A stretch of DNA of 64,000 nucleotides from an uncultured Lachnospiraceae bacterium (GCA_910586615.1 CAJUJP010000012.1:18328-82327), one strand, 5' to 3'; shown: positions 1 through 9,228, numbered from the stretch's first letter. Notes: a model not told the origin generated them from the sequence alone. Program-made: numbers and translations.

Positions 1-1
1 A

Positions 2-2353
2 GTGAACAAATCAGCGGCCGCGGAGCGGCATGTATGGAACAGAATAGATCCGGCGCAGGGGATTCTGGCGGTTTTTCTTGTGGTGCTGCTTTTGTCGCTT
101 GCAAGGTATGCTGCAAACGGTGAACCGCGCATTGTGTCCAGCGATGAAAGTGGGGCGGAGTCTGGGGAAACGGGTGTTTCCATGCCTCTTTATGACGGGC
201 TGGCGCTGTCCTGGCCGCTCACCATCACCCCGGATATGAACTGGCGGGACGGGCATTATGCTGTGAAATTTTCCCGGATTGCTGAAAAATGTGATGGCTT
301 TCTGCAGATTAAGCTGGAACAGGATGATTTTCGGGATGAAGTTACGGTGAATGTCTGCGAGATCAGGCCGGGTGAATTTTATCCGCTGCCTCTTGAGATG
401 AAAGCCCTGGAGAGTGGACAGGCGTTCATCACTGTGGCCACGGAAGGCGTTGCGGAAGGGGAAGTGGAACTGGCCTGCGGCATGGATTATTATGGCTTTG
501 GTGAAATGTCTACAACAGACGGAAAAAGCCTTGGATATACACCGGTACAGCAATATTACTGGCACATTACGGACATGGAATACAGGGTGCGCATTGCCTG
601 TTATCTGCTGGCGGTTCTGGGGTGTATCGGCCTGTTTATATTGACAGCTTCGGGAACAGCAGATGAGGGCAGAGGAAGATGCCTGGCGGTCTTTGGTGTT
701 TTGACGGCGACATTTCTTGCGATGTTTTATGTTTATGACAGTTCAATTCTGCTAGAGCCTACTTATGCGGAAGCGGTATCCAATTTCATGAAATATGCCA
801 GAGAGGAGAGTCTGGTATCTAATCTGCTGATTGCGGATGCGGGATATCTTCCTCTGTTTCCCAGACTGATTACGCTTTTCTTCATCAAGGTTCTGCGGCT
901 TCCGGCGGCAGACGCTCTGTATGCGATGCAGTTTACGGGCTGTCTGGCGTGCTGTATGATCTGGGCCTTTTTTGTATTGTATCCGTTTAAGGGACTCCTG
1001 CGGCTTCCCTACAGGATTTTGTTCTGTTTTATGGTGATGGCAGCCTGTTTTCATGCGGAGACGCTGTTTTTTACAAATTTTGTCTATTGGGGCATTCTGT
1101 TGATTCTGCTGTTTCTGATTTCGGATCTGACGAAATGGAGCCGGATCGGATATTGGGGGATTACGGCTGTGTGTGTGCTGATCTGTCTGTCAAAAGGGGC
1201 GTATGTGATCATGCTGCCTTTTATGGCTCTTTATCTGCTTCTTTTCTGGCGCGGGCTTTCGAAGAGGGGAAGGATTTACGGGTTTGTCATAATGGGTGCG
1301 GCTCTGCTGCAGATGCTGTATTCCTTTGGCGGCAGCGGTGACGGCGGAAGCTGGATCAGCTCCGGCGGCGGTGCCGGACAGGCTTCTTTCTGGCTGAAAC
1401 TGGTCTGCCGGGTGTGCATGGACGGGGCCTCTTATCTGGTATTGTTTCTTGGGCGCTACGGGGAACGGATTGGCGGCCTGCTTCCTTTTCTGGCTGTATC
1501 GGTATGTATTCTGGCGGCAGCAGGGCTGATTCGGAAGATTATTCTGCCTGTTTTGCATAAGGAAGCCGTGGAGAAAGGATGGAGAGCATTGTATGCGCTG
1601 CTGCTGTTTGTCTTTGCCTCATCGGCTTTTTACCGGATTACGGTGAAAGAAGTGCCGGCCGGGTGGAGCCGCGTGCTGGGGATGTCCTATACGGCGCCAG
1701 GTGATAAATACGAGATTTTCTGCGCGGTGGCGGCATTCCTGATCTGGATCGTTGTGCTGTCCATGGTCAGGCGTGAAACCATACAGACCGTGGCTGTCGC
1801 AGTTTTTGCGCTGTTAATGTTCTGCTGTATGCCCAGACTGCAGCTGAAGGGATTTGGCGGAACAGAAATATCAGACGGCCGGATCTATGCAAGTGACATC
1901 AGTGCAGGCTGGCAGCAGTCCAGGCAGTTGATCGACGGCAGTTCGTTTTTCGTTCCGGTGCGGGAGGAATTCTGGTGCTACAGCAGGAATGCAACAGTCT
2001 ATCAGCTTGGGGAAGAGCGGTATTATGAAGAATCGGCGGGCTTTAATCTGGGTGACATGGATGAAAGGTACCGCAGTGCGTTTACGCTGGATGAAGATAT
2101 GCCTGCCGACAATGTGATAGAGGTCTGGATCCGCAGGCCGGATCGGATCGCGGTGTCACCCTGTAAAGCGGTTCTGCTGGACGAAGAGGACAATGTCCTG
2201 CAGGAAGCGGTGCAGTTTACTTCGGAGCGCAACGGCATGACAGGATTCTTTTTCCCGGAACCTGTAAACGGGATGAAGACGGTCCGGTTTATGGATGAAA
2301 CGGGCCGGCCGGTCTATTTTAAGGATTATATCTGCTGGGTCAGTGCGTGGTAG
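2..2353 (+). CDS. large multipass membrane protein, possibly GT-C-like
   Basis: The reading frame opens with GTG at base 2, so the true start could lie upstream of the window; nothing before it can be seen. The 783-residue product has one N-terminal membrane segment (about residues 19-37), a soluble, probably extracytoplasmic region (about 40-190), roughly ten further hydrophobic segments to about residue 610, and a soluble C-terminal part of about 170 residues. This layout resembles polyprenyl-phosphosugar-dependent GT-C transferases or related envelope proteins, but I recognise no family motif. It is followed after 69 bases by a DUF6077-like membrane gene and then an MBOAT acyltransferase, so a role in surface glycan synthesis or modification is inferred. 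Confidence 0.75.
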   Translation: MNKSAAAERHVWNRIDPAQGILAVFLVVLLLSLARYAANGEPRIVSSDESGAESGETGVSMPLYDGLALSWPLTITPDMNWRDGHYAVKFSRIAEKCDGFLQIKLEQDDFRDEVTVNVCEIRPGEFYPLPLEMKALESGQAFITVATEGVAEGEVELACGMDYYGFGEMSTTDGKSLGYTPVQQYYWHITDMEYRVRIACYLLAVLGCIGLFILTASGTADEGRGRCLAVFGVLTATFLAMFYVYDSSILLEPTYAEAVSNFMKYAREESLVSNLLIADAGYLPLFPRLITLFFIKVLRLPAADALYAMQFTGCLACCMIWAFFVLYPFKGLLRLPYRILFCFMVMAACFHAETLFFTNFVYWGILLILLFLISDLTKWSRIGYWGITAVCVLICLSKGAYVIMLPFMALYLLLFWRGLSKRGRIYGFVIMGAALLQMLYSFGGSGDGGSWISSGGGAGQASFWLKLVCRVCMDGASYLVLFLGRYGERIGGLLPFLAVSVCILAAAGLIRKIILPVLHKEAVEKGWRALYALLLFVFASSAFYRITVKEVPAGWSRVLGMSYTAPGDKYEIFCAVAAFLIWIVVLSMVRRETIQTVAVAVFALLMFCCMPRLQLKGFGGTEISDGRIYASDISAGWQQSRQLIDGSSFFVPVREEFWCYSRNATVYQLGEERYYEESAGFNLGDMDERYRSAFTLDEDMPADNVIEVWIRRPDRIAVSPCKAVLLDEEDNVLQEAVQFTSERNGMTGFFFPEPVNGMKTVRFMDETGRPVYFKDYICWVSAW

Positions 2354-2422
2354 ATCGGCACACAGAGCGGCGCAGGTGGACAACCTGCCGGATTTGCTGT
2401 AAACTGTGTACAGCATATACAG

Positions 2423-3607
2423 TTGGAAAAAAGTACTTTTGAAGGGAGCATTTCAAAAAGAATGATACAGATCATCGGTTTGTTGCTCTGGCTTGTGGCC
2501 GTTCCGTTCGGCATCGGCCTGATCCCGGCCAGTTTCATATCAGAAGATAAAAGAAATCCCGGTTTTGTAATGCTGGCGGGATATTTTGTCATGTGGGCGC
2601 TTTTTGAGGTGGCGGCGATCCCGGCGGTACTGTTTGTAAAATACAACAATTTCCGGCCGGCATCTGTCTGCTTTATGGCGCTGTCCCTTCTGTGCGCCGC
2701 AGCGGGTGTGCTGCTTATGTACCGCAATCGGAAGGCGGGGAGTGGTATAAAACAAAGCGGATTCTGTCCGGTCAGGCTGTTTCGGCAAATGGGATGGGCA
2801 GAACGGATTGAATGGCTGTTGTTTCTGCTTCTTCTTGGGTTCCAGTTGTATCGGGCGGCGGCCTATGCTTCTTTTGACGGAGATGACGCATACTATGTGG
2901 TGGAATCGCTGATCGCCCAGCAGGCGGACGTGATGTACCGTATCCTGCCTTACACGGGGCGTCCTACGGACCTGGACGTGCGCCATGCGCTGGCGGTGTT
3001 TCCGATGTGGATCGCTTTTGTGGCAGTTAAGAGCCATATACATGCCACAATCGTGTCACATACGATTATGCCCCTTGTGCTGATTCCACTCGGCTATCTT
3101 GTGTATTATGAGATTGGAAGAACACTGTTTTGCCGGGATGCGATCGACAAGGATGGGGTGTCCAGGGAGAGCGGCATTACCCGGACACGGGAGAATCTGC
3201 CGGTTTTCATGATTCTGATGGCGTTATTCCAGATCTTCGGCAATGTATCAATTTATACAAACGAGACTTTTTTCCTGACAAGGACGTGGCAGGGCAAAGC
3301 AGTGGCGGGGAGTCTGGTGATTCCGGCTCTTTTGTGGTTTTTTTTACTGCTTTATGAAGGCGGGAAAAAGGAACGTGGAAAAGAAGCAGGATTGTGGTTT
3401 GTTTTTGTATGTATTAACATGACTGCGGGGATCTGCAGTTCCATTGCCGTGTTTCTTGTTTCGATCCTGACGGCGGTGACGGCTCTGTGCCTTGCTTTTA
3501 CGAGGCGTGATCTCAGAGTGATCCTGCAGATGGGGGCAGCGTGCATTCCGAATGTGATCTATATCGCGATCTATCTTGTGGTCGCATACGGTTATTTGTT
3601 GAAGTGA
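2423..3607 (+). CDS. DUF6077-like membrane protein, N-terminal part (interrupted gene)
   Basis: The frame can start at TTG 2423 or ATG 2462; the second gives a more usual membrane N-terminus. The 394-residue product has about ten hydrophobic segments and a conserved-looking loop rich in Asp and Tyr after the fourth segment (SFDGDDAYYVVESL), which I associate from memory with the DUF6077 family of clostridial membrane proteins of about 650 residues. It ends at TGA 3605-3607, and the next frame (3620-4390) continues in the same phase after only four codons. The two pieces together have the expected family length. I infer one gene broken by a nonsense codon, or two polypeptides made from a split gene. 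Function is unknown; context suggests surface glycan biology. Confidence 0.65.
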   Translation: MEKSTFEGSISKRMIQIIGLLLWLVAVPFGIGLIPASFISEDKRNPGFVMLAGYFVMWALFEVAAIPAVLFVKYNNFRPASVCFMALSLLCAAAGVLLMYRNRKAGSGIKQSGFCPVRLFRQMGWAERIEWLLFLLLLGFQLYRAAAYASFDGDDAYYVVESLIAQQADVMYRILPYTGRPTDLDVRHALAVFPMWIAFVAVKSHIHATIVSHTIMPLVLIPLGYLVYYEIGRTLFCRDAIDKDGVSRESGITRTRENLPVFMILMALFQIFGNVSIYTNETFFLTRTWQGKAVAGSLVIPALLWFFLLLYEGGKKERGKEAGLWFVFVCINMTAGICSSIAVFLVSILTAVTALCLAFTRRDLRVILQMGAACIPNVIYIAIYLVVAYGYLLK

Positions 3608-3619
3608 CAGGAGAGGCCT

Positions 3620-4390
3620 ATGTGGGGAATCTTTTTAGAGAGTGTGGTAGTCTTTAAGAATTATATGGGCTTTCATGAAGGCGGTTATCTGGCGGGGATC
3701 TATCTTTTTGCGCTGCTGTATCTTTGGCTGACGGAAAAAGATAAAAGCAGGCGGGCGGTCTTTGTCTATGCGCCCACGCTTCTGCTGGCGATGTTTTTCT
3801 GTCCGCTGTTCCGTAAGGTGTTCGTGCGTGTGATGGGGGATTCGGAGACTTATTACCGGCTGCTCTGGCTTTTGCAGATGAGTCTGGTCAGTGCTTATGG
3901 TATCTTAAAGCTTTGCGGCAGATACCGCAGGATCGGTCTTGCAGTGATGTGTGCCGCCATTGCGGCCTGTGGCAGCTATGTCTATGACAGCCCGTATATT
4001 TCGAAAGCGGAAAATGCCTGGCATCTGCCTCAGGAGGCGGTGGATGTGGCAAAGCTGATAGAGCCGGAGAAAGGGCGGGTCACGGCGCTTGTGCCTGCGG
4101 ATCTGATCTACTATATACGGCAGTACAGCACCAACATCGAGCTGCCTTACGGAAGAGAAATGCTGATTGCCAGATGGGACTATCATCATGCCATGTATGA
4201 GGCTATGGAAAAGGCTGAAATCATCGACACGGAGGAGTTTGTGCGGCTGGCACGGGAATATCCCTGTCATTATGTGGTGCTGGAAAGAGACCGGCAGATA
4301 GAAGAACCGCTTACGGAGTATGGATATGAACTGTATGCTGAGGTGGGAGAATATCTGATTTATCAGGACCGGGAGACGGAAACGCCGTAA
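3620..4390 (+). CDS. DUF6077-like membrane protein, C-terminal part (interrupted gene)
   Basis: The 256-residue product begins with ATG 3620, in the same reading phase as the preceding frame, from which it is separated by one TGA and four codons. It has four or five further hydrophobic segments, then a soluble C-terminal region of about 120 residues (from about 130) with a pattern of short helices and strands. A purine-rich GGAGAGG lies only three bases before the ATG, too close to be a good ribosome site, although reinitiation after the TGA is possible. The natural reading is that it is the distal part of the upstream gene. Ends 30 bases before the MBOAT gene. Confidence 0.6.
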   Translation: MWGIFLESVVVFKNYMGFHEGGYLAGIYLFALLYLWLTEKDKSRRAVFVYAPTLLLAMFFCPLFRKVFVRVMGDSETYYRLLWLLQMSLVSAYGILKLCGRYRRIGLAVMCAAIAACGSYVYDSPYISKAENAWHLPQEAVDVAKLIEPEKGRVTALVPADLIYYIRQYSTNIELPYGREMLIARWDYHHAMYEAMEKAEIIDTEEFVRLAREYPCHYVVLERDRQIEEPLTEYGYELYAEVGEYLIYQDRETETP

Positions 4391-4420
4391 GGATAAACCG
4401 GACAAGGACGGAGCAAAGCG

Positions 4421-5908
4421 ATGCTGTTTAATTCATATATTTTTATATTTCTGTTTTTTCCCATATGCCTGATCGGCTACTACAGCCTGCTGCGTGCACG
4501 GCAGGTCAGGGCGGCGAAGGTTTTTCTGATCGGAATGTCCTTCTGGTTTTACGGATATTTTAACCTGTCCTATCTGCTGATCATGGTGTGCAGTATCGGG
4601 GGAAACTATATTTTTCACCGGATGTTGTCCCGCAGGCCGGATAAGAGGCTGATGGTTCTGGCTGTGGCGGCCAATCTGGGCGTGCTTTTTTACTTCAAAT
4701 ATGTTGATTTTTTCCTGTCGGCGGTCAACGGAGCTTTCGGCATGTCTTTTGCGCTGCGGGGGATTCTGTTACCTCTGGGCATCAGCTTTTTCACATTCCA
4801 GCAGATTTCCTTTGTGGTGGATACTTACAGCGGGGAAGTAAAGGACTGCCCCCTGATTGATTATGCGCTGTTTGTGGCCTTTTTTCCCCAGTTGATTGCA
4901 GGCCCCATCGTGAGCCACGATGAGATGCTGCCACAGCTCCGGCAGATGGGCGGCAAGGCTGTGGACTGGGAGCAGATCGCCCGGGGACTGGCCCTGTTCA
5001 TTCTGGGAATGACAAAAAAGGTACTGCTGGCGGATACTTTCGGCGCGGCGGTGGATTACGGTTATGGCAGCATTGCGCTGCTGGGACGACTGGATGTGCT
5101 GCTTGTGCAGGTGTTTTATCTGCTGCAGATCTATTTTGATTTCAGCGGCTACTGTGATATGGCGCGGGGAATCGGCTGGATGCTCGGCATGGAGATCACG
5201 GTTAATTTTGATTCTCCATACAAGGCGGTGAATATTGCCGAGTTTTGGAGAAGATGGCATATGACGCTGAACCGTTTTTTTACCAGATATGTATATATTC
5301 CTCTGGGCGGCAACCGTAAAGGGCAGGTCAGGATGTATGGCAATCTGATGATGGTATTTCTGCTCAGCGGTCTGTGGCACGGTGCGGGCTGGACGTATCT
5401 GGTCTGGGGAATGCTGCATGGGATTCTTTATGTGCTGACCAGATGGTGGCTGAAAAACGTGAAGCCGCGGTTTGTGAAGAAAAGCAGTCCAAATCCGGTT
5501 ATGACATGGGTGTCACGTGTGGCGCTGTTTTTGTTCCTGGGGCTGGCGTTGATCTATTTCCGGTCAGAGAGTATCGGACAGGCACATCAAATGTTCGGGG
5601 CGCTTTTTCATGGCCCCTTGCAGAACGTGACACAGGTGTCATCTGATTTGGCGGCGTGTTTTCAACTGGATGAATTCTGGTATGTTTTGAAAGTGCTCCG
5701 GCTGGATGGAATGAAATACAGCAGGCATATTCTGATGTGGCTGATCCTGGTGACGGGCATCTATCTGACGATGATCGGTCCCAATGCGGTCCAGCGGGTG
5801 GAGAAGATGAAGTGCAGAATCGGTTCGGTGGCAGTGTTTGCAGTGCTGGCGGTGTGGTGCGTGCTTACTTTTTCCGGGGTCAGTATTTTTCTGTATTACA
5901 ACTTCTGA
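4421..5908 (+). CDS. MBOAT-family O-acyltransferase (AlgI/DltB type)
   Basis: The 495-residue polytopic protein begins with the hydrophobic N-terminus typical of AlgI/PatA-like proteins. It carries the family signatures: a LPLGISFFTFQQ segment near residue 120, a FPQLIAGPIVSHDEM segment near 150, a FWRRWHMTLNRFF segment near 275, and the catalytic His within SGLWHGAGWTYL near 315. Such enzymes move acyl groups, usually acetyl, across the membrane to an extracytoplasmic polysaccharide, and usually work with an SGNH-fold partner. Here two SGNH-like genes follow (6226 and 7489, the latter convergent). The target is inferred to be the surface polysaccharide made by the locus downstream. Confidence 0.9.
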   Translation: MLFNSYIFIFLFFPICLIGYYSLLRARQVRAAKVFLIGMSFWFYGYFNLSYLLIMVCSIGGNYIFHRMLSRRPDKRLMVLAVAANLGVLFYFKYVDFFLSAVNGAFGMSFALRGILLPLGISFFTFQQISFVVDTYSGEVKDCPLIDYALFVAFFPQLIAGPIVSHDEMLPQLRQMGGKAVDWEQIARGLALFILGMTKKVLLADTFGAAVDYGYGSIALLGRLDVLLVQVFYLLQIYFDFSGYCDMARGIGWMLGMEITVNFDSPYKAVNIAEFWRRWHMTLNRFFTRYVYIPLGGNRKGQVRMYGNLMMVFLLSGLWHGAGWTYLVWGMLHGILYVLTRWWLKNVKPRFVKKSSPNPVMTWVSRVALFLFLGLALIYFRSESIGQAHQMFGALFHGPLQNVTQVSSDLAACFQLDEFWYVLKVLRLDGMKYSRHILMWLILVTGIYLTMIGPNAVQRVEKMKCRIGSVAVFAVLAVWCVLTFSGVSIFLYYNF

Positions 5909-5950
5909 CATGTGTGTCATGAGCGTGCGGGCAGAAAGAAAGTACAGGAC

Positions 5951-6137
5951 ATGCGGGTGATGACTGCGCCGGCAGAGAGCGGGAGAAGCGAATGATGACT
6001 GCACCGGCAGAAAGAGCAGGACATGCGGGCGATGACTGCACCGGCAGAAAGAGCAGGACCATGCGGGCGATGACTGCGCCGGCAGAAAGAGCAGGACATG
6101 CGGGAGATGACTGCACCGGCAGAAAAGGCAGGATATG
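5951..6137. repeat. degenerate 37-bp tandem repeat between MBOAT and SGNH genes
   Basis: About five head-to-tail copies of a unit that starts ATGCGGGCGATGACTGCACC and continues through a purine-rich GCAGAAAGAGCAGGAC. Copies three to five are nearly identical; the first two are irregular. The 37-bp period is not a multiple of three, so the open frames across it on both strands are by-products. It fills most of the 317-base gap upstream of the SGNH gene at 6226. Confidence 0.85.
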
Positions 6138-6225
6138 CAGACCATACCTGTGATTACAGTATGATTAGATGAAATTGTAACGCAGAGAAATGAGGATATA
6201 GAATCGTGAGGATACAGATATAGTT

Positions 6226-7281
6226 ATGAACAGATTTAAGAAGTGGATTATATCCACTATTGTGACCATCTTCATCATGTTTTTTCTGGCAGCGGCGCTG
6301 GTAATCTGGGTGGATCCCTTTTTTCAGTATCATGAGCCGCTGGACAACTTTCCCTATCTGGTGGACAATCAGCTCAGCCAGAATCCCGGCATGGCAAAGC
6401 ACATGGAGTATGACAGTGTGATTCTGGGATCGTCCATGACGGTGAATTTCAACACCCGCTGGTTTGACGAACTTCTCGGGCTGAAAACGTTGAAACTGAA
6501 TTACAGCGGCGCCTATCCCAAAGATCAGGCGAATATCATGGATCTTGTTTTTGACAGCGGCCATGACGTGAAGGCGGTTTTTCTGGGGATTGACGTGACG
6601 ACCTGTACCGGCGGCGTGGATGAGACGAAATATCCTGTTCCGGAATATCTGTATGACGATAATTACTGGAATGACGTGGAGTATCTTTTTAATAAGGACG
6701 TGATCCTGAATTACATCCTGCGGCCCATGGCAGACCCGGATAAGACAGATCTGGCTACCGTGTATGAAAGCTGGTGGACGGATGAATATTACAACATTCA
6801 GTGGGTGATGCACAACTATGAGCCGCCGGAACCGGTGGAAACAGAGATGCCGGCGGATGCTTTTCTTGAGAGCACGGCCCGGAATCTGGAAACAAACATC
6901 TGCCCGTACATCGAGCAGAATCCTGATACGGTGTTCTATGTGTTTTTTCCGCCTTACAGCATTCTTTACTGGAATGATGTGATGCAGGAGAATCATCTTG
7001 AGGCGACTATGGCCCAGTATGCATACATTGCGGAGACGCTGTTCGCTTATGACAATGTGAGGATTTTTTATTTTCCGAACAGGGAAGAGATCGTGACAGA
7101 TCTGAATAATTATGCGGATTACACTCATTATCACAAGGATATCAACTATTATATGGCAGAGTGCTTCGCGGAGGGGACATGCGAGGTGGAAAATACGGAG
7201 GAAATGGCGGCGGAGATCGAAGAAATGCGTGCTGTGATCGGGCGGTTTGACTTTGAAGCGTTATTTTCGGTGGAATATTGA
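6226..7281 (+). CDS. membrane-anchored SGNH-like protein, MBOAT partner
   Basis: The 351-residue protein has one N-terminal membrane anchor (about residues 9-28) and a soluble domain. An SGNH block I-like ILGSSMT lies at residues 66-72, with Ser 69 or 70 as the likely nucleophile, and a C-terminal DYTHYHKDIN supplies an Asp-His pair in the block V position. AlgJ/AlgX, DltD and PatB-type proteins with this layout complete transfer of acyl groups that an MBOAT protein carries across the membrane. The MBOAT gene lies just upstream, so this is the likely partner. The exact substrate cannot be read from sequence. Confidence 0.8.
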   Translation: MNRFKKWIISTIVTIFIMFFLAAALVIWVDPFFQYHEPLDNFPYLVDNQLSQNPGMAKHMEYDSVILGSSMTVNFNTRWFDELLGLKTLKLNYSGAYPKDQANIMDLVFDSGHDVKAVFLGIDVTTCTGGVDETKYPVPEYLYDDNYWNDVEYLFNKDVILNYILRPMADPDKTDLATVYESWWTDEYYNIQWVMHNYEPPEPVETEMPADAFLESTARNLETNICPYIEQNPDTVFYVFFPPYSILYWNDVMQENHLEATMAQYAYIAETLFAYDNVRIFYFPNREEIVTDLNNYADYTHYHKDINYYMAECFAEGTCEVENTEEMAAEIEEMRAVIGRFDFEALFSVEY

Positions 7282-7400
7282 GTCTGGAGACCTTGCGAAA
7301 GACAGGGAAGGTATGAAATGCGGCAGCTATTGTCCATGGGGCAGATCCGTTCTGCTGCATGGGAAAAATAAGTATCATGGCGTGAAATAGACAAAAACAG

Positions 7401-7432
7401 CCCCGGCAGGCTATGTGAGATCCTGACCGGGG
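7401..7432. terminator. bidirectional terminator-like hairpin between convergent genes
   Basis: CCCCGGCAGG and CCTGACCGGGG pair with one bulged base around an 11-base loop. An A-run precedes it and a T-rich stretch follows, so it can serve both the SGNH gene ending at 7281 and the convergent one ending at 7489. Confidence 0.6.
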
Positions 7433-7488
7433 TGTATGTTTGCTTTAAGTTATAAATTTGTGCCGGGTTTGAAAAAAGCGGCTTCTCA

Positions 7489-8523
7489 TCACTCGGATGC
7501 GTCTTCACCTTTCACCAGTTCCGGAAAAATACATTCCACAAATCTTTGTGCCAGTACTTCGCGGCCGGCATCATTAAAGTGGATATAGTCCGTCATATAA
7601 TCAAGATAATTATCTTCATTGACAGATCCGTAGAAGTTATCAATAAAGGATACGCCGCAGTCGCTGGCAGCGTCCAGTTCTTTCTGCAGATAATGGCTTA
7701 ATGTGCCGTGGCCCAGGTCCGTCCGGTCTCCGTTTTCGAAGTTGCCGTCTTCGTTGACGTAGTGGCAGAAAGTATGGGACATCACAGCGATACGGATATG
7801 CGGATAAGCCTCCTGAAGCGCCTGCACGCCGGTTCTCAGGCCGCCGGTGTAGGTGATGATATCATTGGGCGCATTGGGGTCATCACAGGGACGTTTGTTG
7901 ATATAGTCGCTGGCATCGTACATAATGCAGATCACGTCCACGCTGTTCATATCCAGCCCTTTCAGCATTTCCGTGGTGCGGGGAAACGCTTCGTCGTAGC
8001 TGTAGCCGGCCGCTGTGGTCATCAGGTCAAAATCCCCCGATGCAAGGCTCTGGGCAACATAGGAAAAAGAAAAAGCATCTAAAATATAGCCGTCATTGTA
8101 GCTGGCATACTGAGCCGCAATGGTAGTACCGGTGAAGGAACCGTTGTAGACGGTGGCTCCTGTCTTGGCTGCAATCTGTTCTGCCAGTCCGCCCGGTCCC
8201 TGATTCAGAGAAAAGGGATCGTTTCCCAGACACAGAATTGTGGTTACGCCGTCGTCCTCACGTCCTTCCAGCTTGTCCGGAGCAAGGGGGATGATATTAT
8301 CCATGGCTTCAATGTCAAAATCGGTGGTCTGTATATTCGGATCGTAGTCTGATGGTACGCCTTTATTCCATTTATATAACCGGTAGCCGGAATACCCTAT
8401 GATCAATACGATGATGCCCAAGAGGATGATGTGTATGTTTATGTGAAAATGATTTTCCGCTTTTCCGGGCGGCGGGCCGGGTCTTTTCCCGTTCCGGTTC
8501 TCTGAATTCTGATTTGGTTTCAT
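7489..8523 (-). CDS. SGNH/GDSL-like membrane-anchored hydrolase
   Basis: The 344-residue protein has a hydrophilic Pro/Asn-rich cytoplasmic tail, a membrane segment at about residues 33-49, and an extracytoplasmic SGNH-fold domain. Block I is altered to CLGNDPFS near residue 97, where the usual GDS triplet is not exact, a block II Gly follows in NGSFTGTT, and DYIHFNDAGREVL near 320 gives the block V Asp-His pair. Family members hydrolyse or transfer acyl groups on glycans and lipids. It faces the MBOAT/SGNH pair on the opposite strand, so an accessory or reversing role in the same modification is plausible but not shown. Confidence 0.75.
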   Translation of the reverse strand: MKPNQNSENRNGKRPGPPPGKAENHFHINIHIILLGIIVLIIGYSGYRLYKWNKGVPSDYDPNIQTTDFDIEAMDNIIPLAPDKLEGREDDGVTTILCLGNDPFSLNQGPGGLAEQIAAKTGATVYNGSFTGTTIAAQYASYNDGYILDAFSFSYVAQSLASGDFDLMTTAAGYSYDEAFPRTTEMLKGLDMNSVDVICIMYDASDYINKRPCDDPNAPNDIITYTGGLRTGVQALQEAYPHIRIAVMSHTFCHYVNEDGNFENGDRTDLGHGTLSHYLQKELDAASDCGVSFIDNFYGSVNEDNYLDYMTDYIHFNDAGREVLAQRFVECIFPELVKGEDASE

Positions 8524-8671
8524 GTCTGCCTCCTTTACTTCCGCGGCCGGCGGATCTGCCTGTCTGAAGCGTTGATCCTTCCGGGAACGGCTTTCAAATA
8601 TTCTACTATGATTTTTGACAAAAATCTATGGCATAGGGCTCAATTTAATAAAATCTTTTGATTTTTCCACG

Positions 8672-8719
8672 AAAAAGAGCGTTGGCCGGAATCCGGAGAT
8701 ATCCGTCAGCGCTCTTTTT
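8672..8719 (-). terminator. terminator of the zinc-ribbon gene
   Basis: On the minus strand AAAAAGAGCGCTGACGGA pairs with TCCGGCCAACGCTCTTTTT, giving a strong lower stem and an imperfect upper stem, ending in a T-run. It starts about 20 bases after the stop codon of the gene at 8741-9172. Confidence 0.65.
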
Positions 8720-8740
8720 ACAAGGTGTGTCATATGGCTG

Positions 8741-9172
8741 CTAAACCATAGACACGGCGTCCTCCATCGGGGCTGTGTCTGCTATGGAATAAGCGATGAT
8801 CATAGCCTGTGGAAATTGGGTCTGGTGTTGCTTTGGTTCCTGCTCGTGCGTCAGTTTCTGAGCCAGCGTCTGCGTTAGCTTCTGGGTAAGTTCCTGCGCG
8901 TTCTTTTGTGCCAGTTCTTGTGCCTGTTCTTTCTTGTACCACTTACTGTACTTGAACATACGGTATGTAGTACTTAGCTTCTGCAGTTGTTCTTCGTCCG
9001 CGCAGCAGTTACAGAATTCTGCCCGTGCTTCCTGATTCATGGAGACATAATCCATATAAGGAATCTTTAATTCTGTAATGCTGCACTTACATTGTGGATT
9101 CGGACACTTCTGCTTGTGCCCGTTCAGCATGTAGACCCGATGGCAACGCTTACAATAGTGCATGTACATCAT
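8741..9172 (-). CDS. small zinc-ribbon protein with Gln/Glu-rich tail
   Basis: The 143-residue protein has a Cys-rich N-terminus: C7 and C10, then C23, C28 and C30, and a CNCC cluster at 54-57, which suggests one or two bound metal ions. Residues 80-115 are a low-complexity repeat built on AQKLTQ/AQELTQ units, predicted helical and possibly coiled-coil. No known family is recognised. It is preceded on its strand by a GGGG ribosome site and by a promoter whose -35 box coincides with a MarR-type dyad. It is not obviously part of the flanking glycan modules. Confidence 0.65.
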   Translation of the reverse strand: MMYMHYCKRCHRVYMLNGHKQKCPNPQCKCSITELKIPYMDYVSMNQEARAEFCNCCADEEQLQKLSTTYRMFKYSKWYKKEQAQELAQKNAQELTQKLTQTLAQKLTHEQEPKQHQTQFPQAMIIAYSIADTAPMEDAVSMV

Positions 9173-9228
9173 AGTAAAATCCCCTTTTCGATTTAAAATG
9201 AATGTTGAAATTGTAACGTTGCACTTGT

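Noticed and set aside
3605..3607. selenocysteine at the in-frame TGA
   Set aside because: The TGA context lacks an evident SECIS-like hairpin, and the protein is a membrane protein with no redox motif at that place.
5951..6137. CRISPR array
   Set aside because: The 37-bp units, like the 36-bp and 33-bp arrays elsewhere, are directly contiguous without unique spacers, and no cas genes are present.
5639..6145. Cys/His-rich minus-strand proteins across the 37-bp repeat
   Set aside because: They arise from translating a repeat whose period is not a multiple of three; several frames are open at once, with no ribosome site.
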